Shown here: piece after piece, positions 20,515 to 30,146 of the stretch | Layout of the letters: every line of letters begins with the position of its first letter | How positions within the stretch are numbered: the first letter of the stretch is position 1 | NCBI RefSeq assembly: GCF_008710035.1 | Contig: NZ_VYKI01000015.1 | Coordinates: 17,578 to 81,577, forward strand | Direction of reading: 5' to 3' | From: Stenotrophomonas cyclobalanopsidis | Lineage (GTDB): Bacteria > Pseudomonadota > Gammaproteobacteria > Xanthomonadales > Xanthomonadaceae | Length of the DNA stretch: 64,000 nt | Program-made: the position numbers and the translations under genes | Notes under the pieces: generated by a model | The model's input: only the letters and a program-made list of their open reading frames with translations | The model's database searches: none | What the model was told of the DNA's origin: nothing

Positions 20515-23500
20515 TCACGCAGCGCCAGCCAATCGCGCCGCTTCTTCAAGATCCACGCTGACCAGACGACTGACGCCGGGCTCGCGCATGGTCACGCCCG
20601 AGAGCTGGTGGGCCGCCTCCATCGTTGCCTTGTTGTGGCTGACGAACAGGAACTGCACTTTCTCGCTCATCTCCTTGACCATGTTGGCCAGACGGCCGAC
20701 ATTGGCTTCATCCAGCGGTGCGTCCACCTCGTCCAGCAGGCAGAACGGCGCAGGGTTGAGCTGGAAGATGGCGAACACCAGCGCCACCGCGGTCATCGCC
20801 TTTTCGCCACCGGACAAGAGCGAGATACTGGAAACGCGCTTGCCCGGCGGCCGCGCCATGATAGTTACGCCGGTGTCGAGCAGGTCTTCACCGGTCAACT
20901 CCAGGTAGGCATGGCCGCCACCGAACAGGCGCGGATACAGCGCCTGCACGCCGGCGTTGACACGGTCGAAGGTGTCCTTGAAGCGACCGCGGGTTTCGCG
21001 GTCGATCTTGCGGATCGCGTCTTCCAGGGTCTCCAGCGCGGTGGTCAGGTCGGTGTGCTGCGCATCCAGGTAGTCCGAACGCTGCGAGGCCTCGCCGTAC
21101 TCGTGGATGGCCGCCAGGTTGACCGGCTCCAACCGGCGCATGCGCCCATCGATCTGGTGCACCGCCTGTTCCCAGTCGCCCAGGCGCGCATCATCGGGCA
21201 GCGCGTTGAGCATGTCCTGCAGCACGAACCCTGCCTTCTCCACCGCGCCCTGCAGGGTCTCGGCGCTGAGCACCAGGGCCTGCTGGTCGAGCTTGCGCTG
21301 GGAAATACGCTCGCGCTGGGCCAGCGCCTGTTCGTCGCGCTGGTGGCGGGTCTGTTCGTAGTTGCGCAGCTCGGCGTCGATGCCATCGAGCAGCGTGCGC
21401 GCTTCGGTCAGCACGCGGTCGGCGCGAACGCGCTCTTCCAATGCGTTCTGGTGCTCGGCCTGCAGCGACTCGACCGGCGAATCGCCCTCGTCCAGCTGCG
21501 AATGCAGCTCGCCCAGGCGCGAATCCAGCTGCCCGCGCTGGGTGCTCATACGCTCCAGCGCCTGGCTCAGCGAAGCCACCTGGGCGCGCTGCGACTCCAG
21601 GGTAAGGGCCAATGCGTGCGAACGCTCGCGCACGGCGCGCGCTGCTTCACGGGCCAGGTCTCGCGCCTCGGTCAACTGGCGGCGCTCGCCTTCCAGTCCC
21701 TGCCGCGTCGACTCCAGGTCGCCCATGCTGCTGACCGCGTTCTCCAGCCGCGAGCGTGCCTCGCGCGCCTGTTCGCGGTTGACGTCCAGCGTTTCCAGCA
21801 GCTGCGACAGCTCGCCTTCGATGCGATCGATACGCGTGCGCGCCGCTTCCACCTTGCCCTGCTGGCCCTGCAGCTGGCCTGCCAGCTCGGACACCGCGCG
21901 GTGGGCCTGGTACAGCGAGCGCTGCGCGTCTTCGCGCTGCTGCTCCGCTGCCAGCAGCTGGTCACGGAAACCAGCGAGCTGTTCTTCCAGCGCGGCCTCG
22001 CGGTCCTGCAGCTGCTCGATCTGCTCGCGCAGTTCGTTGATCTCGCGTTCGCGCAGCAGCGCGCCCTGCTCGGCCGCACCGGAGCGCGACACGCGCAGCC
22101 AGCCCTGGCCGAGGCGCTCGCCGCCCTGGGTGATGATCGAATCGCCGTCCGGCAGGCTGCCCTGCAGCGTCTTCGCTTCGGCCAGGTCGCGGGCACCGTG
22201 CAGGTGGGTCAGCAGGCGGCGGATCGCCACCGGACCGCGCACGCGTGCGGCCAGTGAGGTCGGCGCCACCTTCAGATCGCCTGCATCGTCGGCCACCAGC
22301 GCGATGCGGCCATCGCCCAATTCACCAAGTGCATCGACCAGGCGTGCCGGATCATCCACCAGCACGCCTTCGATCAACTGACCGAGCGCGCTTTCCACTG
22401 CGTTTTCCCAGCCCGCGTCGACGTCCAGGCGTTCGCCCACGCGCGCCGCCGAATCCAGGCCATGGGCTTTCAGCCACGCCGCGGCAGCGCCCTGCTCCTG
22501 GCCGAGTGCGGCCTGCTGCAGGGTTTCCAGCGATGCCAGGCGGCCGCGCAGGCCATTGGCCTGCTTGCGCAGCTCGGCCAGTTCGTTCTGACCGGTGCGC
22601 TGCTGCTCCTGCACGGCGGCCACGCCCTGCTTGCGGCGCTCGACGTCGTCGCCGAGTTCGTCCAGCGCGGTCTTCTGCGTTTCATGCTGCAGGAACAGCT
22701 GCTCGAAGGCTTCTTCCAGTGCGTCCACGTCCAGCCCGGCGCGCTCGCCGGCCAGCGCCTCGCGGCGGCGATCGGCATCGAGGATCTGCTTGTCCAGGTA
22801 GTCCACGCGGGTGCGCTCGACATCGCCGGCGCGCGAGGCTTCCGAGCTCTGCGAGGTGTGCTGTTCCCAGCGCTGCTGCCAGCTGGCCAGACGGTCCTCG
22901 GCCTCGCGCAGGCTTTCCTGCTTGATTTCGTTCTCTTCCTGCAGCGCTTCCAGCTGCGGAGTGGCATCGTCGACCGCTTGGCGCAGCACCCTCAGCTTGG
23001 CTTCGTCGCCGCTGATGTGCTGGCCGAGCTCGGACAGTGCCTGCCGCGTCTCGTCGCGCGCCTTGTGCAGGCGCTGCGACAGTTCACGCTGATGCTGGAT
23101 CTGCTGCTCGACGCGGGCCAGCGTGCTGCCCACCTGGTAGACGGCAGCCTGCGCGGCATTGAGCGCATCGGCGGCCTCTTCGCGGCGCACGCGCGAGGTC
23201 TCGATGCGCGCTTCGGCTTCACGCTGGTCGGCGATCAGCTGCTGCAGCTTGGTTTCTTCCTGCGACAGGCCTTCGCGCAGCTTGGACAGGCGCCCATCCA
23301 GGCCTCGGAATTCCAGGGCCTTCCACTCGGCATCCTTGACCCTGCGCTCTTCCTGCAGCGCCTGGTACTGTTCGGCCTGCCGTGCCTGGCGCTTGAGGTG
23401 TTCAAGCTGCTTGCTGATCTCGTCGCGCAGGTCGCCCAGCCGGTCGAGGTTCTCGCGGGTATGGCGGATGCGGGTTTCGGTTTCCTTGCGGCGCTCCTTG

Positions 23501-24018
23501 TACTTGGAGATGCCGGCGGCCTCTTCCAGGTACACGCGCAGGTCTTCCGGGCGCGCCTCGATGATCTGGCTGATCATGCCCTGCTCGATGATCGAGTAAC
23601 TGCGCGGCCCCAGGCCGGTGCCCAGGAACAGATCGGTGATATCGCGGCGGCGGCACTTGGTGCCGTTGAGATAGTAGTTGCTGCTGCCGTCGCGGCTGAC
23701 GGTGCGTTTGACGGAGATTTCGTTGAACGAGGCGTACTCGCCGGAAATCGTGTGGTCCGAATTATCGAAGATCAGCTCGACGGTGGCCTGCGACACCGGC
23801 TTGCGGGCGTTGGAACCGGAGAAGATCACGTCGGTCAGCGAATCGCCGCGCAGGCGGCTGGCCGAGCTTTCGCCCATGACCCAGCGCACGGCGTCGATGA
23901 TGTTCGACTTGCCGCAGCCATTGGGCCCCACCACGCCGGTCATGTTGGTCGGCAGGTGCAGGGTGGTCGGATCGACGAACGACTTGAAGCCGGACAGCTT
24001 GATCGTGGAAAGACGCAT
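20515..24018 (-). CDS. smc: Chromosome segregation protein SMC
   Basis: A condensin ATPase of 1167 residues. The N-terminal Walker A is GPNGCGKS (31-38). Two long coiled coils with heavy Glu/Gln/Arg content surround a hinge near the middle (around LGQLIEGVLVDDPARLVDAL). The C-terminal head has the ABC signature LSGGEK (about 1068) and Walker B FCLLDEVDAPLD. The start at 24018 (MRLSTIKLSGFKSF) is fixed by the conserved N-terminus. The kleisin partners scpA and scpB are not adjacent. zipA follows in the same direction. Confidence 0.98.
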   Translation of the reverse strand: MRLSTIKLSGFKSFVDPTTLHLPTNMTGVVGPNGCGKSNIIDAVRWVMGESSASRLRGDSLTDVIFSGSNARKPVSQATVELIFDNSDHTISGEYASFNEISVKRTVSRDGSSNYYLNGTKCRRRDITDLFLGTGLGPRSYSIIEQGMISQIIEARPEDLRVYLEEAAGISKYKERRKETETRIRHTRENLDRLGDLRDEISKQLEHLKRQARQAEQYQALQEERRVKDAEWKALEFRGLDGRLSKLREGLSQEETKLQQLIADQREAEARIETSRVRREEAADALNAAQAAVYQVGSTLARVEQQIQHQRELSQRLHKARDETRQALSELGQHISGDEAKLRVLRQAVDDATPQLEALQEENEIKQESLREAEDRLASWQQRWEQHTSQSSEASRAGDVERTRVDYLDKQILDADRRREALAGERAGLDVDALEEAFEQLFLQHETQKTALDELGDDVERRKQGVAAVQEQQRTGQNELAELRKQANGLRGRLASLETLQQAALGQEQGAAAAWLKAHGLDSAARVGERLDVDAGWENAVESALGQLIEGVLVDDPARLVDALGELGDGRIALVADDAGDLKVAPTSLAARVRGPVAIRRLLTHLHGARDLAEAKTLQGSLPDGDSIITQGGERLGQGWLRVSRSGAAEQGALLREREINELREQIEQLQDREAALEEQLAGFRDQLLAAEQQREDAQRSLYQAHRAVSELAGQLQGQQGKVEAARTRIDRIEGELSQLLETLDVNREQAREARSRLENAVSSMGDLESTRQGLEGERRQLTEARDLAREAARAVRERSHALALTLESQRAQVASLSQALERMSTQRGQLDSRLGELHSQLDEGDSPVESLQAEHQNALEERVRADRVLTEARTLLDGIDAELRNYEQTRHQRDEQALAQRERISQRKLDQQALVLSAETLQGAVEKAGFVLQDMLNALPDDARLGDWEQAVHQIDGRMRRLEPVNLAAIHEYGEASQRSDYLDAQHTDLTTALETLEDAIRKIDRETRGRFKDTFDRVNAGVQALYPRLFGGGHAYLELTGEDLLDTGVTIMARPPGKRVSSISLLSGGEKAMTAVALVFAIFQLNPAPFCLLDEVDAPLDEANVGRLANMVKEMSEKVQFLFVSHNKATMEAAHQLSGVTMREPGVSRLVSVDLEEAARLAGAA

Positions 24019-24200
24019 AGAGGTTCCGGACTGGGGCCGGCGAGCGGCCTGCTTACCCTCCAAGTCATTGATCCTGCTGGGATCGCTGGCCGTGGAACGG
24101 GTGTGACGCCCTGAGTATACCGATGTGGGCCGGTTCTACGAGCCATGTTCTACGGGGGCGTGGAACATTCCCCGGGCCCGGCCGCGCGGTCAGGGGCCCG

Positions 24201-24234
24201 CAAAAACAAAACGGGCACCCTTGCGGGCGCCCGT
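24201..24234 (-). terminator. Terminator of the rpsF-rpsR-rplI operon
   Basis: A GC-rich hairpin (arms ACGGGC and GCCCGT, with more pairing inside) begins 30 bp after the rplI stop. On the minus strand it is followed by TTTTGTTTTTG, a typical intrinsic terminator tail. The 246 bp between rplI and smc contain nothing else I can name. Confidence 0.88.
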
Positions 24235-24264
24235 TCTGGTGACACCAGGCCTTTCGGCTTGGGA

Positions 24265-24717
24265 TCAGGCCTTTTCGGCTTCAACCACAACCTTGACGGT
24301 GGTTTCGACGTCGGCGTGCAGGTGCACCAGGACGTCGTACTCACCGATGTTGCGGAAGGCGCCTTCGCCCAGGATGACTTCGCTCTTGTTCAGCTCGAAG
24401 CCGGCAGCGGTGAAGGCATCAGCGATTTCGCGGGCGCCGACCGAGCCGTACAGCTTGCCTTCGGTCGAAGCATTGGCGGCGATGGTCACGCTCGCGCCTT
24501 CCAGCTTGGCCTTGCGGGCGTCAGCGTCGGCGTGGATGGCCTGGGCCTTGGCTTCGTATTCGGCGCGCTTGGCTTCGAACTCGGCCTTGTTGCTCTCGGT
24601 GGCCGGAACGGCCTTGCCCTGCGGCACGAGGAAGTTACGGCCGTAGCCCGGCTTCACGTCGACCAGGTCGCCCAGGTTGCCGAGGTTGGTGACTTTCTGC
24701 AGGAGGATCAGCTGCAT
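24265..24717 (-). CDS. rplI: 50S ribosomal protein L9
   Basis: Ribosomal protein L9, 150 residues. The N-terminal domain [19 protein letters not shown] with [13 protein letters not shown] is followed by the long connecting helix and the C-terminal domain with [20 protein letters not shown] lies before the ATG. It is the last gene of the rpsF-rpsR-rplI operon, with 105 bp between it and rpsR. Confidence 0.98.
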   Translation of the reverse strand: MQLILLQKVTNLGNLGDLVDVKPGYGRNFLVPQGKAVPATESNKAEFEAKRAEYEAKAQAIHADADARKAKLEGASVTIAANASTEGKLYGSVGAREIADAFTAAGFELNKSEVILGEGAFRNIGEYDVLVHLHADVETTVKVVVEAEKA

Positions 24718-24822
24718 GGTATTGCTCCAGATAAGTTATTCGTTAGCGAGGCGATGCCCCGCAACAAAGGCTGTCCGAATAGCTGGCACAGCGGGGGCGG
24801 CACCGGGCCGCCCCGCCGGGCA

Positions 24823-25053
24823 TCAGACGTCGTGGTTGTCGGTGTACGGGATCAGGGCCAGGAAGCGAGCGCGCTTGACGGCGGTCGCCAGCTGGCGCTG
24901 GTACTTCGACTTGGTACCGGTGACGCGGCTCGGCACGATCTTGCCGTTCTCGGTCAGGTACTGGCGCAGGGTGTTGAGATCCTTGTAATCGATCTCCTTG
25001 ACACCTTCAGCGGTGAACTTGCAGAACTTGCGACGACGGAAGAACTTGGACAT
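24823..25053 (-). CDS. rpsR: 30S ribosomal protein S18
   Basis: Ribosomal protein S18, 76 residues, recognisable from [34 protein letters not shown] and the basic C-terminus [14 protein letters not shown] strong AAGGAG precedes the start. It lies 11 bp after rpsF. S18 binds S6 on the platform of the small subunit. Confidence 0.98.
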   Translation of the reverse strand: MSKFFRRRKFCKFTAEGVKEIDYKDLNTLRQYLTENGKIVPSRVTGTKSKYQRQLATAVKRARFLALIPYTDNHDV

Positions 25054-25064
25054 GGGAAGGCTCC

Positions 25065-25502
25065 TTAGGCGGCAGAAGCGGCGTCGTCGCCGGCTTCGTT
25101 GTCAGCGGTGGTGGTGGACTCGCCTTCTTCGTCGTCACGACGACGGCGCTCACCGCGCTCCGGCTTGTCACCCTTCTCGTCCTTGCTCTTCATGATCAGC
25201 GACTGCTCGGTGTCAGCCTCGTCACGCTTGATGACCAGGTTGCGCAGCACGGCGTCGTTGAAGCGGAAGCTTTCGGTCAGTTCGTTCAGAACGGCCTGGT
25301 CGGCTTCGATGTTCAGCAGCACGTAGTGCGCCTTCACCAGGTTCTGGATCGGGTACGCCAGCTGGCGGCGGCCCCAGTCTTCCAGACGGTGGATGGTGCC
25401 GTTGCCGTTCTCGACCAGCGACTTGTAGCGCTCGATCATGGCCGGGACCTGCTCGCTCTGGTCCGGGTGGACCATGAACACGATTTCGTAATGACGACTC
25501 AT
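25065..25502 (-). CDS. rpsF: 30S ribosomal protein S6
   Basis: Ribosomal protein S6, 145 residues, with the family start [19 protein letters not shown] and the core [23 protein letters not shown]. The C-terminus is a long charged tail: basic ([10 protein letters not shown]), then acidic and Ala/Thr-rich. In E. coli the S6 tail is extended with glutamates by RimK; this tail ends in Ala-Ala rather than Glu-Glu. It is the first gene of the operon and has a structured leader. Confidence 0.98.
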   Translation of the reverse strand: MSRHYEIVFMVHPDQSEQVPAMIERYKSLVENGNGTIHRLEDWGRRQLAYPIQNLVKAHYVLLNIEADQAVLNELTESFRFNDAVLRNLVIKRDEADTEQSLIMKSKDEKGDKPERGERRRRDDEEGESTTTADNEAGDDAASAA

Positions 25503-25524
25503 GTTTTTTCTACCTTTCGGATGT

Positions 25525-25570
25525 GGCCTTGCGGCCGGACAGCCCCCCGCCGTGGATACCGCGGTGGGGC
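25525..25570 (-). promoter_or_regulatory. Structured 5' leader of rpsF, candidate S6:S18 autoregulatory RNA
   Basis: In the transcript, 25570-25542 folds into a 9-bp GC hairpin with one bulged A and a 10-nt loop (GGUAUCCACG). Positions 25536-25525 form GGCC-GCAA-GGCC, a GNRA tetraloop hairpin. The rpsF ribosome binding site follows. Leaders of rpsF in many bacteria bind the S6:S18 complex as feedback control. The structure seen here is compatible with that, but I have not matched it to the published consensus. Confidence 0.45.
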
Positions 25571-25603
25571 AAGGGTTCCCGCCAGGAAGGCAGGAAGCCG
25601 CGC

Positions 25604-25632
25604 ATTATGGCGCAGATGGGGGTGCCGGGCAA
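25604..25632 (-). promoter_or_regulatory. Promoter of rpsF operon
   Basis: On the minus strand there is TTGCCC (25632-25627), a 17-bp spacer and CATAAT (25609-25604). It lies about 100 bp before rpsF and is the best sigma-70-like match in this intergenic region. Confidence 0.6.
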
Positions 25633-25661
25633 CCGGGCCGCGGCGGGCGAACCTGAACCCG

Positions 25662-25684
25662 GTAGCGCCGGGCCATGCCCGGCG
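25662..25684 (+). repeat. SMAG palindrome, CGCCGGGCCATGCCCGGCG family
   Basis: A GTAG head is followed by CGCCGGGCCATGCCCGGCG. It is a single element between the rpsF promoter and the 3' end of the IscA-type gene. Confidence 0.85.
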
Positions 25685-25700
25685 GACGCGTGGACCAGGC

Positions 25701-26039
25701 TCAGGCCTTGTCGGCGTCGGTGGTGAAGCTCTCGCCGCAGCCACATTCAGCAGTGGCGTTCGGGTTGCTGAACGTGAAGGTCTCGCTCAGGCCGTGCTTG
25801 CCGAAGTCGATCACGGTGCCGTCCACCAGGGCCAGGCTCTTGGCGTCGACGTAGATCTTCACGCCCTCCTGGTCGAACACGGTGTCACCCTCGCGCTCGT
25901 CACGGGCCAGGTCGGTCACGTGGCCCCAACCGGAGCAGCCGGTCTTGGTCACGCCGAAGCGCAGGCCCAGGGCGCCGGGGGTCTGGGCGACAAAGCGCTG
26001 CACGCGCTCGAAGGCGATGGGGGTCAGGCTGATGGCCAT
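25701..26039 (-). CDS. IscA/ErpA-type iron-sulfur assembly protein
   Basis: An A-type Fe-S carrier of 112 residues. The three conserved cysteines are in KTGCSGWGH and ECGCGESF. The start at 26039 (MAISLTPIAFERV) is chosen because GGAG lies 8 nt before it; an in-frame GTG 9 bp upstream lacks a usable site. It stands alone, without iscSU or suf genes nearby, which fits IscA or ErpA equally well. It is divergent from asnS. Confidence 0.92.
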   Translation of the reverse strand: MAISLTPIAFERVQRFVAQTPGALGLRFGVTKTGCSGWGHVTDLARDEREGDTVFDQEGVKIYVDAKSLALVDGTVIDFGKHGLSETFTFSNPNATAECGCGESFTTDADKA

Positions 26040-26065
26040 GAGGCTCACTCCAGGGGTACGGGGAC

Positions 26066-26071
26066 ATTATA
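26066..26071 (-). promoter_or_regulatory. Candidate -10 box for the IscA-type gene
   Basis: A perfect TATAAT on the minus strand lies 27 bp before the start codon. No good -35 is visible at standard spacing, so the call is tentative. Confidence 0.4.
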
Positions 26072-26168
26072 AGGAGCCAGGGTCGCGAAAAATGCCTCGC
26101 AAGCAGAACGCTGCAACCGGTAAACTCCCGTGTTCACAGATCGAGTCGATCAGCAGAGGATTCAAGTC

Positions 26169-27563
26169 ATGACGGTGGTCAGCGTTGAACATGCGCTTGC
26201 CGGGAAGATCCCGGAAGGCGGCGAAGTCACGGTACGCGGATGGGTGCGCACGGTGCGCGGTTCAGCGAATCTGGCCTTCGTCAATGTGAGCGACGGTTCC
26301 TGCTTCGCGCCGATCCAGGTCGTGGCCAACGACACCCTGGCCAATTTCGACGAGATCAAGCGCCTGACCAGCGGCTGCTCGGTCATCGCCACCGGGACCC
26401 TGGTGAAGTCGCAGGGCAAGGGCCAGTCGTTCGAGATCCAAGCCAGCGCGCTGGAAGTGGTCGGCTGGGTCGAAGACCCGCTCACCTACCCGATCCAGCC
26501 CAAGCCGATGTCGCCGGAGTTTTTGCGTGAAGTGGCGCACCTGCGCCCGCGCACCAACCTGTTCGGCGCAGTCACCCGCATCCGCAACTGCCTGGCCCAG
26601 GCCGTGCACCGTTTCTTCCACGAGAACGGCTTCAACTGGATCAGCACCCCGATCATCACCACCTCCGACGCCGAAGGCGCCGGCCAGATGTTCCGCGTGT
26701 CCACCCTGGACATGGTGAACCTGCCGCGCGACGAGAAGGGCGCGATCGATTTCAGCCGCGATTTCTTCGGCAAGGAAACCTTCCTGACCGTGTCCGGCCA
26801 GCTGAACGTCGAGGCCTACTGCCTGGCGCTGAGCAAGGTCTACACCTTCGGCCCGACCTTCCGCGCCGAAAACAGCCATACCACCCGCCACCTGGCGGAG
26901 TTCTGGATGATCGAGCCGGAAATCGCCTTCGCCGACCTGGCCGAAGACGCACGCCTGGCCGAAGAGTTCCTGAAGTACCTGTTCCGTGCCGTGCTGAACG
27001 AGCGCGGCGACGACCTGGCCTTCATCGCCGAGCGCGTGGACAAGAACGCGATCACCAAGCTGGAAGACTTCATCAACGCACCGTTCGAGCGCATCGACTA
27101 CACCGATGCGGTCAGCCTGCTGCAGAAGTCGGGCAGGAAGTTCGACTTCCCGGTCGAATGGGGCCTGGACCTGCAGACCGAGCACGAGCGCTGGCTGACC
27201 GAGGAACACGTCGGCCGCCCGGTGGTGGTGACCAACTACCCCGAGCACATCAAGGCCTTCTACATGCGCCTGAACGATGACGGCAGGACCGTGGCCGCGA
27301 TGGACGTGCTGGCTCCGGGCATCGGCGAGATCATCGGTGGCAGCCAGCGCGAAGAGCGCCTGGACGTGCTGGATGCGCGCATGGCCCAGTTCGGCCTGGA
27401 TCGCGAGCATTACAGCTGGTACCGCGATTTCCGCCGCTACGGTTCGGTGCCGCACGCCGGCTTCGGCCTGGGCTTCGAGCGCCTGGTGGTCTACGTCTGC
27501 GGCCTGTCCAACATCCGCGATGCGATCCCCTACCCGCGCGCCCCGGGCAGCGCGGACTTCTAA
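26169..27563 (+). CDS. asnS: Asparaginyl-tRNA synthetase
   Basis: A class IIb synthetase of 464 residues. The OB-fold anticodon domain is N-terminal ([19 protein letters not shown]). Motif 2 is [21 protein letters not shown] and motif 3 is [27 protein letters not shown]. Asn rather than Asp specificity is supported by the overall family match and the C-terminal APGSADF. The ATG at 26169 has AGAGGA upstream. Confidence 0.97.
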   Translation: MTVVSVEHALAGKIPEGGEVTVRGWVRTVRGSANLAFVNVSDGSCFAPIQVVANDTLANFDEIKRLTSGCSVIATGTLVKSQGKGQSFEIQASALEVVGWVEDPLTYPIQPKPMSPEFLREVAHLRPRTNLFGAVTRIRNCLAQAVHRFFHENGFNWISTPIITTSDAEGAGQMFRVSTLDMVNLPRDEKGAIDFSRDFFGKETFLTVSGQLNVEAYCLALSKVYTFGPTFRAENSHTTRHLAEFWMIEPEIAFADLAEDARLAEEFLKYLFRAVLNERGDDLAFIAERVDKNAITKLEDFINAPFERIDYTDAVSLLQKSGRKFDFPVEWGLDLQTEHERWLTEEHVGRPVVVTNYPEHIKAFYMRLNDDGRTVAAMDVLAPGIGEIIGGSQREERLDVLDARMAQFGLDREHYSWYRDFRRYGSVPHAGFGLGFERLVVYVCGLSNIRDAIPYPRAPGSADF

Positions 27564-27597
27564 GCCCACCCCCAACGACCACGGAGGTACTGCCCCC

Positions 27598-27897
27598 ATG
27601 ACCCTGTTCTTCGCCCTCTGTTTCGTCGGCGTCGCAGTGGCCGGGTTCAGTGCCTTCGTGATCTTCTGGCCATTGACCCTGGTGCACGTGCGCGACCGCC
27701 ATCCGGCGCTCGCTGCGCGCTTCGGCAATGGCGCCTTCCTCAAGCCCGATGCCCTGGCCTGGCTGCTGCGCCGCGATTACCGCCAGCAGCCGGACCGTTC
27801 GCTGTCCGGGCTGGCGACGCCGGCCTGGGTATCGCTGCTGACCCTGCTGGCCGGACTGGGCATGGCCGCCCTGCTCTGGCTGGTCTCGCTCTGGTAA
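27598..27897 (+). CDS. Small membrane protein, two helices
   Basis: A 99-residue protein with a strong GGAGGT ribosome binding site. One transmembrane helix is at about residues 3-28 and a second at about 75-97, joined by a basic loop with KPDALAWLLRRDYRQQPDRS. I do not recognise a characterised family. The spacing (7 bp to the next gene) suggests cotranscription with 27905-28219. Confidence 0.8.
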   Translation: MTLFFALCFVGVAVAGFSAFVIFWPLTLVHVRDRHPALAARFGNGAFLKPDALAWLLRRDYRQQPDRSLSGLATPAWVSLLTLLAGLGMAALLWLVSLW

Positions 27898-27904
27898 CAC
27901 ACAC

Positions 27905-28219
27905 ATGAACGACAACAACGACGCACGTGACAGCTGGTGGCTGGCCAGCCTCGGCAACACCCTGATCTGGGCCCGCCTGCGCGTGCGCCCGGCCGGCACT
28001 GCCGAAGTGCTCGACAGCGACGGCAACACGCTGAGCTATGACAGCGAAGACACCGCGCGTTCGCAGCTGTTCGACGCCGAGTTCGTCGAGTACGACGGCC
28101 TGGACGAGGAAGATGCGCTGGTGCGTGGCTTCAGCCTGCACGAAGTGCAGCCACCGCAGGCGGGCAGTGATGAAGGACTGCGCGGACGCATGATCCAGTC
28201 GCTGGGCGCGCGCGCCTGA
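27905..28219 (+). CDS. Conserved hypothetical protein
   Basis: A 104-residue soluble acidic protein with several Trp residues near the N-terminus (SWWLASLGNTLIWARLRVRP) and a beta-rich middle (AEVLDSDGNTLSYDSED). No family with a known function is recognised. It sits 9 bp before the PaiB-like gene and probably shares its transcript. Confidence 0.78.
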   Translation: MNDNNDARDSWWLASLGNTLIWARLRVRPAGTAEVLDSDGNTLSYDSEDTARSQLFDAEFVEYDGLDEEDALVRGFSLHEVQPPQAGSDEGLRGRMIQSLGARA

Positions 28220-28228
28220 GGCGCAACC

Positions 28229-28867
28229 ATGTTCACCCCACGCGACTTCGCCGAGACCGACCTGCTCTGGCTCGATCGCCTGCTGGCGCGTGATCCGTTC
28301 GTCACCGTGCTGACCACCGGCGCCGACGGCCTGCCTGAACTGACCCGGGTGCCGGTGCTGTACCGGCGCGAGGGCAGCCAGGTTGAACTGCGCGGTCACT
28401 GGGCCCGCGCCAACCCGCAGTCGCGCCACGACGGCGCGGCCAAGGTACTGGTCGACGGCCCGCACGGCTATGTGTCGGCCAGCTGGTACCCGGACAAGGA
28501 AGCCGCCTCGCGCGTGCCGACCTGGAACTACGCCGCCGCCGAACTGCGCGGCCAGCTGCAGCGCTTCGACGACGCCGACGAACTGGCCCAGCTGGTCTTC
28601 GACATCGGCGACCACTTCGAAGCCAGCGTCGGCCAGGACTGGCAGTTCGAACCGCAGCGTGACGACCACCGTCGCCAGCTGCGCGGCATCATCGGCTTCC
28701 GCTTCCAGGCCGAACATGTGCAGCTGAAGCTGAAACTGAGCCAGAACCACCCCGAGGCCAACCAGCAGGCGGTGATCGCCGAGCTGAAAAAGCTCGACAC
28801 CCCGCATTTCACCGAGCTGGCGCAGTGGATGCGCTGGCATCGCGCGCAGACCGCCGCCAGCGACTGA
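28229..28867 (+). CDS. PaiB-like FMN-binding protein
   Basis: A 212-residue protein of the PaiB (FMN-binding split barrel, 'negative transcriptional regulator') family. Typical parts are the opening MFTPRDFAETD, VPVLYRREGSQVELRGHWARANPQ, and YVSASWYPDKEAASRVPTWNY, followed by GIIGFRFQAEHVQLKLKLSQN. PaiB of Bacillus was linked to sporulation and protease control, but many relatives are probably flavin or heme-binding oxidoreductases. The role here cannot be told from the sequence. Confidence 0.88.
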   Translation: MFTPRDFAETDLLWLDRLLARDPFVTVLTTGADGLPELTRVPVLYRREGSQVELRGHWARANPQSRHDGAAKVLVDGPHGYVSASWYPDKEAASRVPTWNYAAAELRGQLQRFDDADELAQLVFDIGDHFEASVGQDWQFEPQRDDHRRQLRGIIGFRFQAEHVQLKLKLSQNHPEANQQAVIAELKKLDTPHFTELAQWMRWHRAQTAASD

Positions 28868-28938
28868 GCGCATTGTCTCCCGCGACGGCGCGGCCGGATG
28901 GCCACGCTCCTCGCCCACCCGACGCCAGGCACCCGAAC

Positions 28939-29601
28939 ATGAAAGACATCCACAAGCTGCTGCAGAACAACCGCGACTGGGCCGACCGCATCGAGAAGGA
29001 AGACCCTGAATTCTTCCAGCAGCTGTCCAAGCAGCAGCACCCGGAATACCTGTGGATCGGCTGTTCCGATTCGCGCGTGCCGGCCAACCAGATCATCGGC
29101 ATGGCGCCGGGTGAAGTGTTCGTGCACCGCAACGTGGCCAATGTCGTGGCCCACACCGATCTGAACTGCCTGAGCGTGGTGCAGTACGCGGTGGACCAGC
29201 TGAAGGTGAAGCACATCCTGATCGTCGGCCACTACGGCTGCGGCGGCGTGCACGCCTGCCTGCACAACACCCGCGTCGGCCTCGCAGACAACTGGCTGCG
29301 CCATGTGGGCGATGTGATGCAGAAGCACACCGCGATCATCGATGCGATCGAGACCGACGAGCTCAAGCACGCCCGCCTGTGCGAACTGAATGTGATCGAG
29401 CAGGTCGCCAACCTGTGCCGCTCGACCATCGTGCAGGACGCCTGGGCCCGCGGCCAGAAGCTGATGGTGCATGGCTGGGTGTACAGCCTGAAGGACGGCC
29501 GCGTGCGTGAGATGGGCATCGACGTGGGTTCGCAGGAGGAACTGCAGCCGGCCTACGAAAAGGCCCTGTCCTACGTGCCGCGCCAAGGCAAGCGCGACTG
29601 A
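28939..29601 (+). CDS. can: Beta-class carbonic anhydrase
   Basis: A zinc enzyme interconverting CO2 and bicarbonate, 220 residues, very like E. coli Can. Zn ligands are at the expected places: Cys42 and Asp44 in GCSDSR, His98 and Cys101 in GHYGCGG. The start at 28939 gives the typical N-terminus [15 protein letters not shown]. The dioxygenase gene follows 19 bp later in the same direction. Confidence 0.96.
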   Translation: MKDIHKLLQNNRDWADRIEKEDPEFFQQLSKQQHPEYLWIGCSDSRVPANQIIGMAPGEVFVHRNVANVVAHTDLNCLSVVQYAVDQLKVKHILIVGHYGCGGVHACLHNTRVGLADNWLRHVGDVMQKHTAIIDAIETDELKHARLCELNVIEQVANLCRSTIVQDAWARGQKLMVHGWVYSLKDGRVREMGIDVGSQEELQPAYEKALSYVPRQGKRD

Positions 29602-29620
29602 CCTTCCGGGGAAACCGACC

Positions 29621-30142
29621 ATGCTCGCCTCGCCGATCAACCTGCACGCCTGGATCGAAGAACACCGCCACCTGCTGAAGCCGCCGGTGGGCAACAAGAT
29701 GATCGACAACGGCGACTTCATCGTGATGGTGGTGGGCGGGCCGAACTCGCGCACCGACTACCACTACGACGAAGGTCCGGAGTGGTTCTACCAGCTTGAA
29801 GGCGAGATGGTGCTGAAGGTGCAGGAAGACGGCGCGGTGCGTGACATCCCGATCCGGGCTGGCGAGATCTTCCTGCTGCCGGCGAAGGTGCCGCATTCGC
29901 CGCGGCGCCCGCCCGGTGGCATCGGCCTGGTGGTCGAGCGCAAGCGCCTGCCGCACGAGAAGGATGGCGTGATCTGGCATTGCGAACGCTGCAACCACAA
30001 GTTGCACGAAGAGTATTTCCCGCTGCAGAACATCGAGACCGACCTGCCCAAGGTGTTCGCGCGCTACCAGGCCAGCCTGGAACTGCGCACCTGCAGCGAG
30101 TGCGGTCACGTGGATCCGTTGCCGGCTCCGGCGGCGGGCTGA
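29621..30142 (+). CDS. 3-hydroxyanthranilate 3,4-dioxygenase
   Basis: A cupin dioxygenase of 173 residues that opens the 3-hydroxyanthranilate ring to the precursor of quinolinate. Fe ligands are His48, Glu54 ([17 protein letters not shown]) and His92 (VPHSP). The second, rubredoxin-like Fe site is given by CERCNHK and CSECGH, as in the bacterial enzymes. Common symbols are nbaC or haaO. kynU and kmo follow downstream, separated by a 47-bp repeat array. Together the three cover the steps from kynurenine to aminocarboxymuconate semialdehyde. Confidence 0.95.
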   Translation: MLASPINLHAWIEEHRHLLKPPVGNKMIDNGDFIVMVVGGPNSRTDYHYDEGPEWFYQLEGEMVLKVQEDGAVRDIPIRAGEIFLLPAKVPHSPRRPPGGIGLVVERKRLPHEKDGVIWHCERCNHKLHEEYFPLQNIETDLPKVFARYQASLELRTCSECGHVDPLPAPAAG

Positions 30143-30146
30143 ACCG

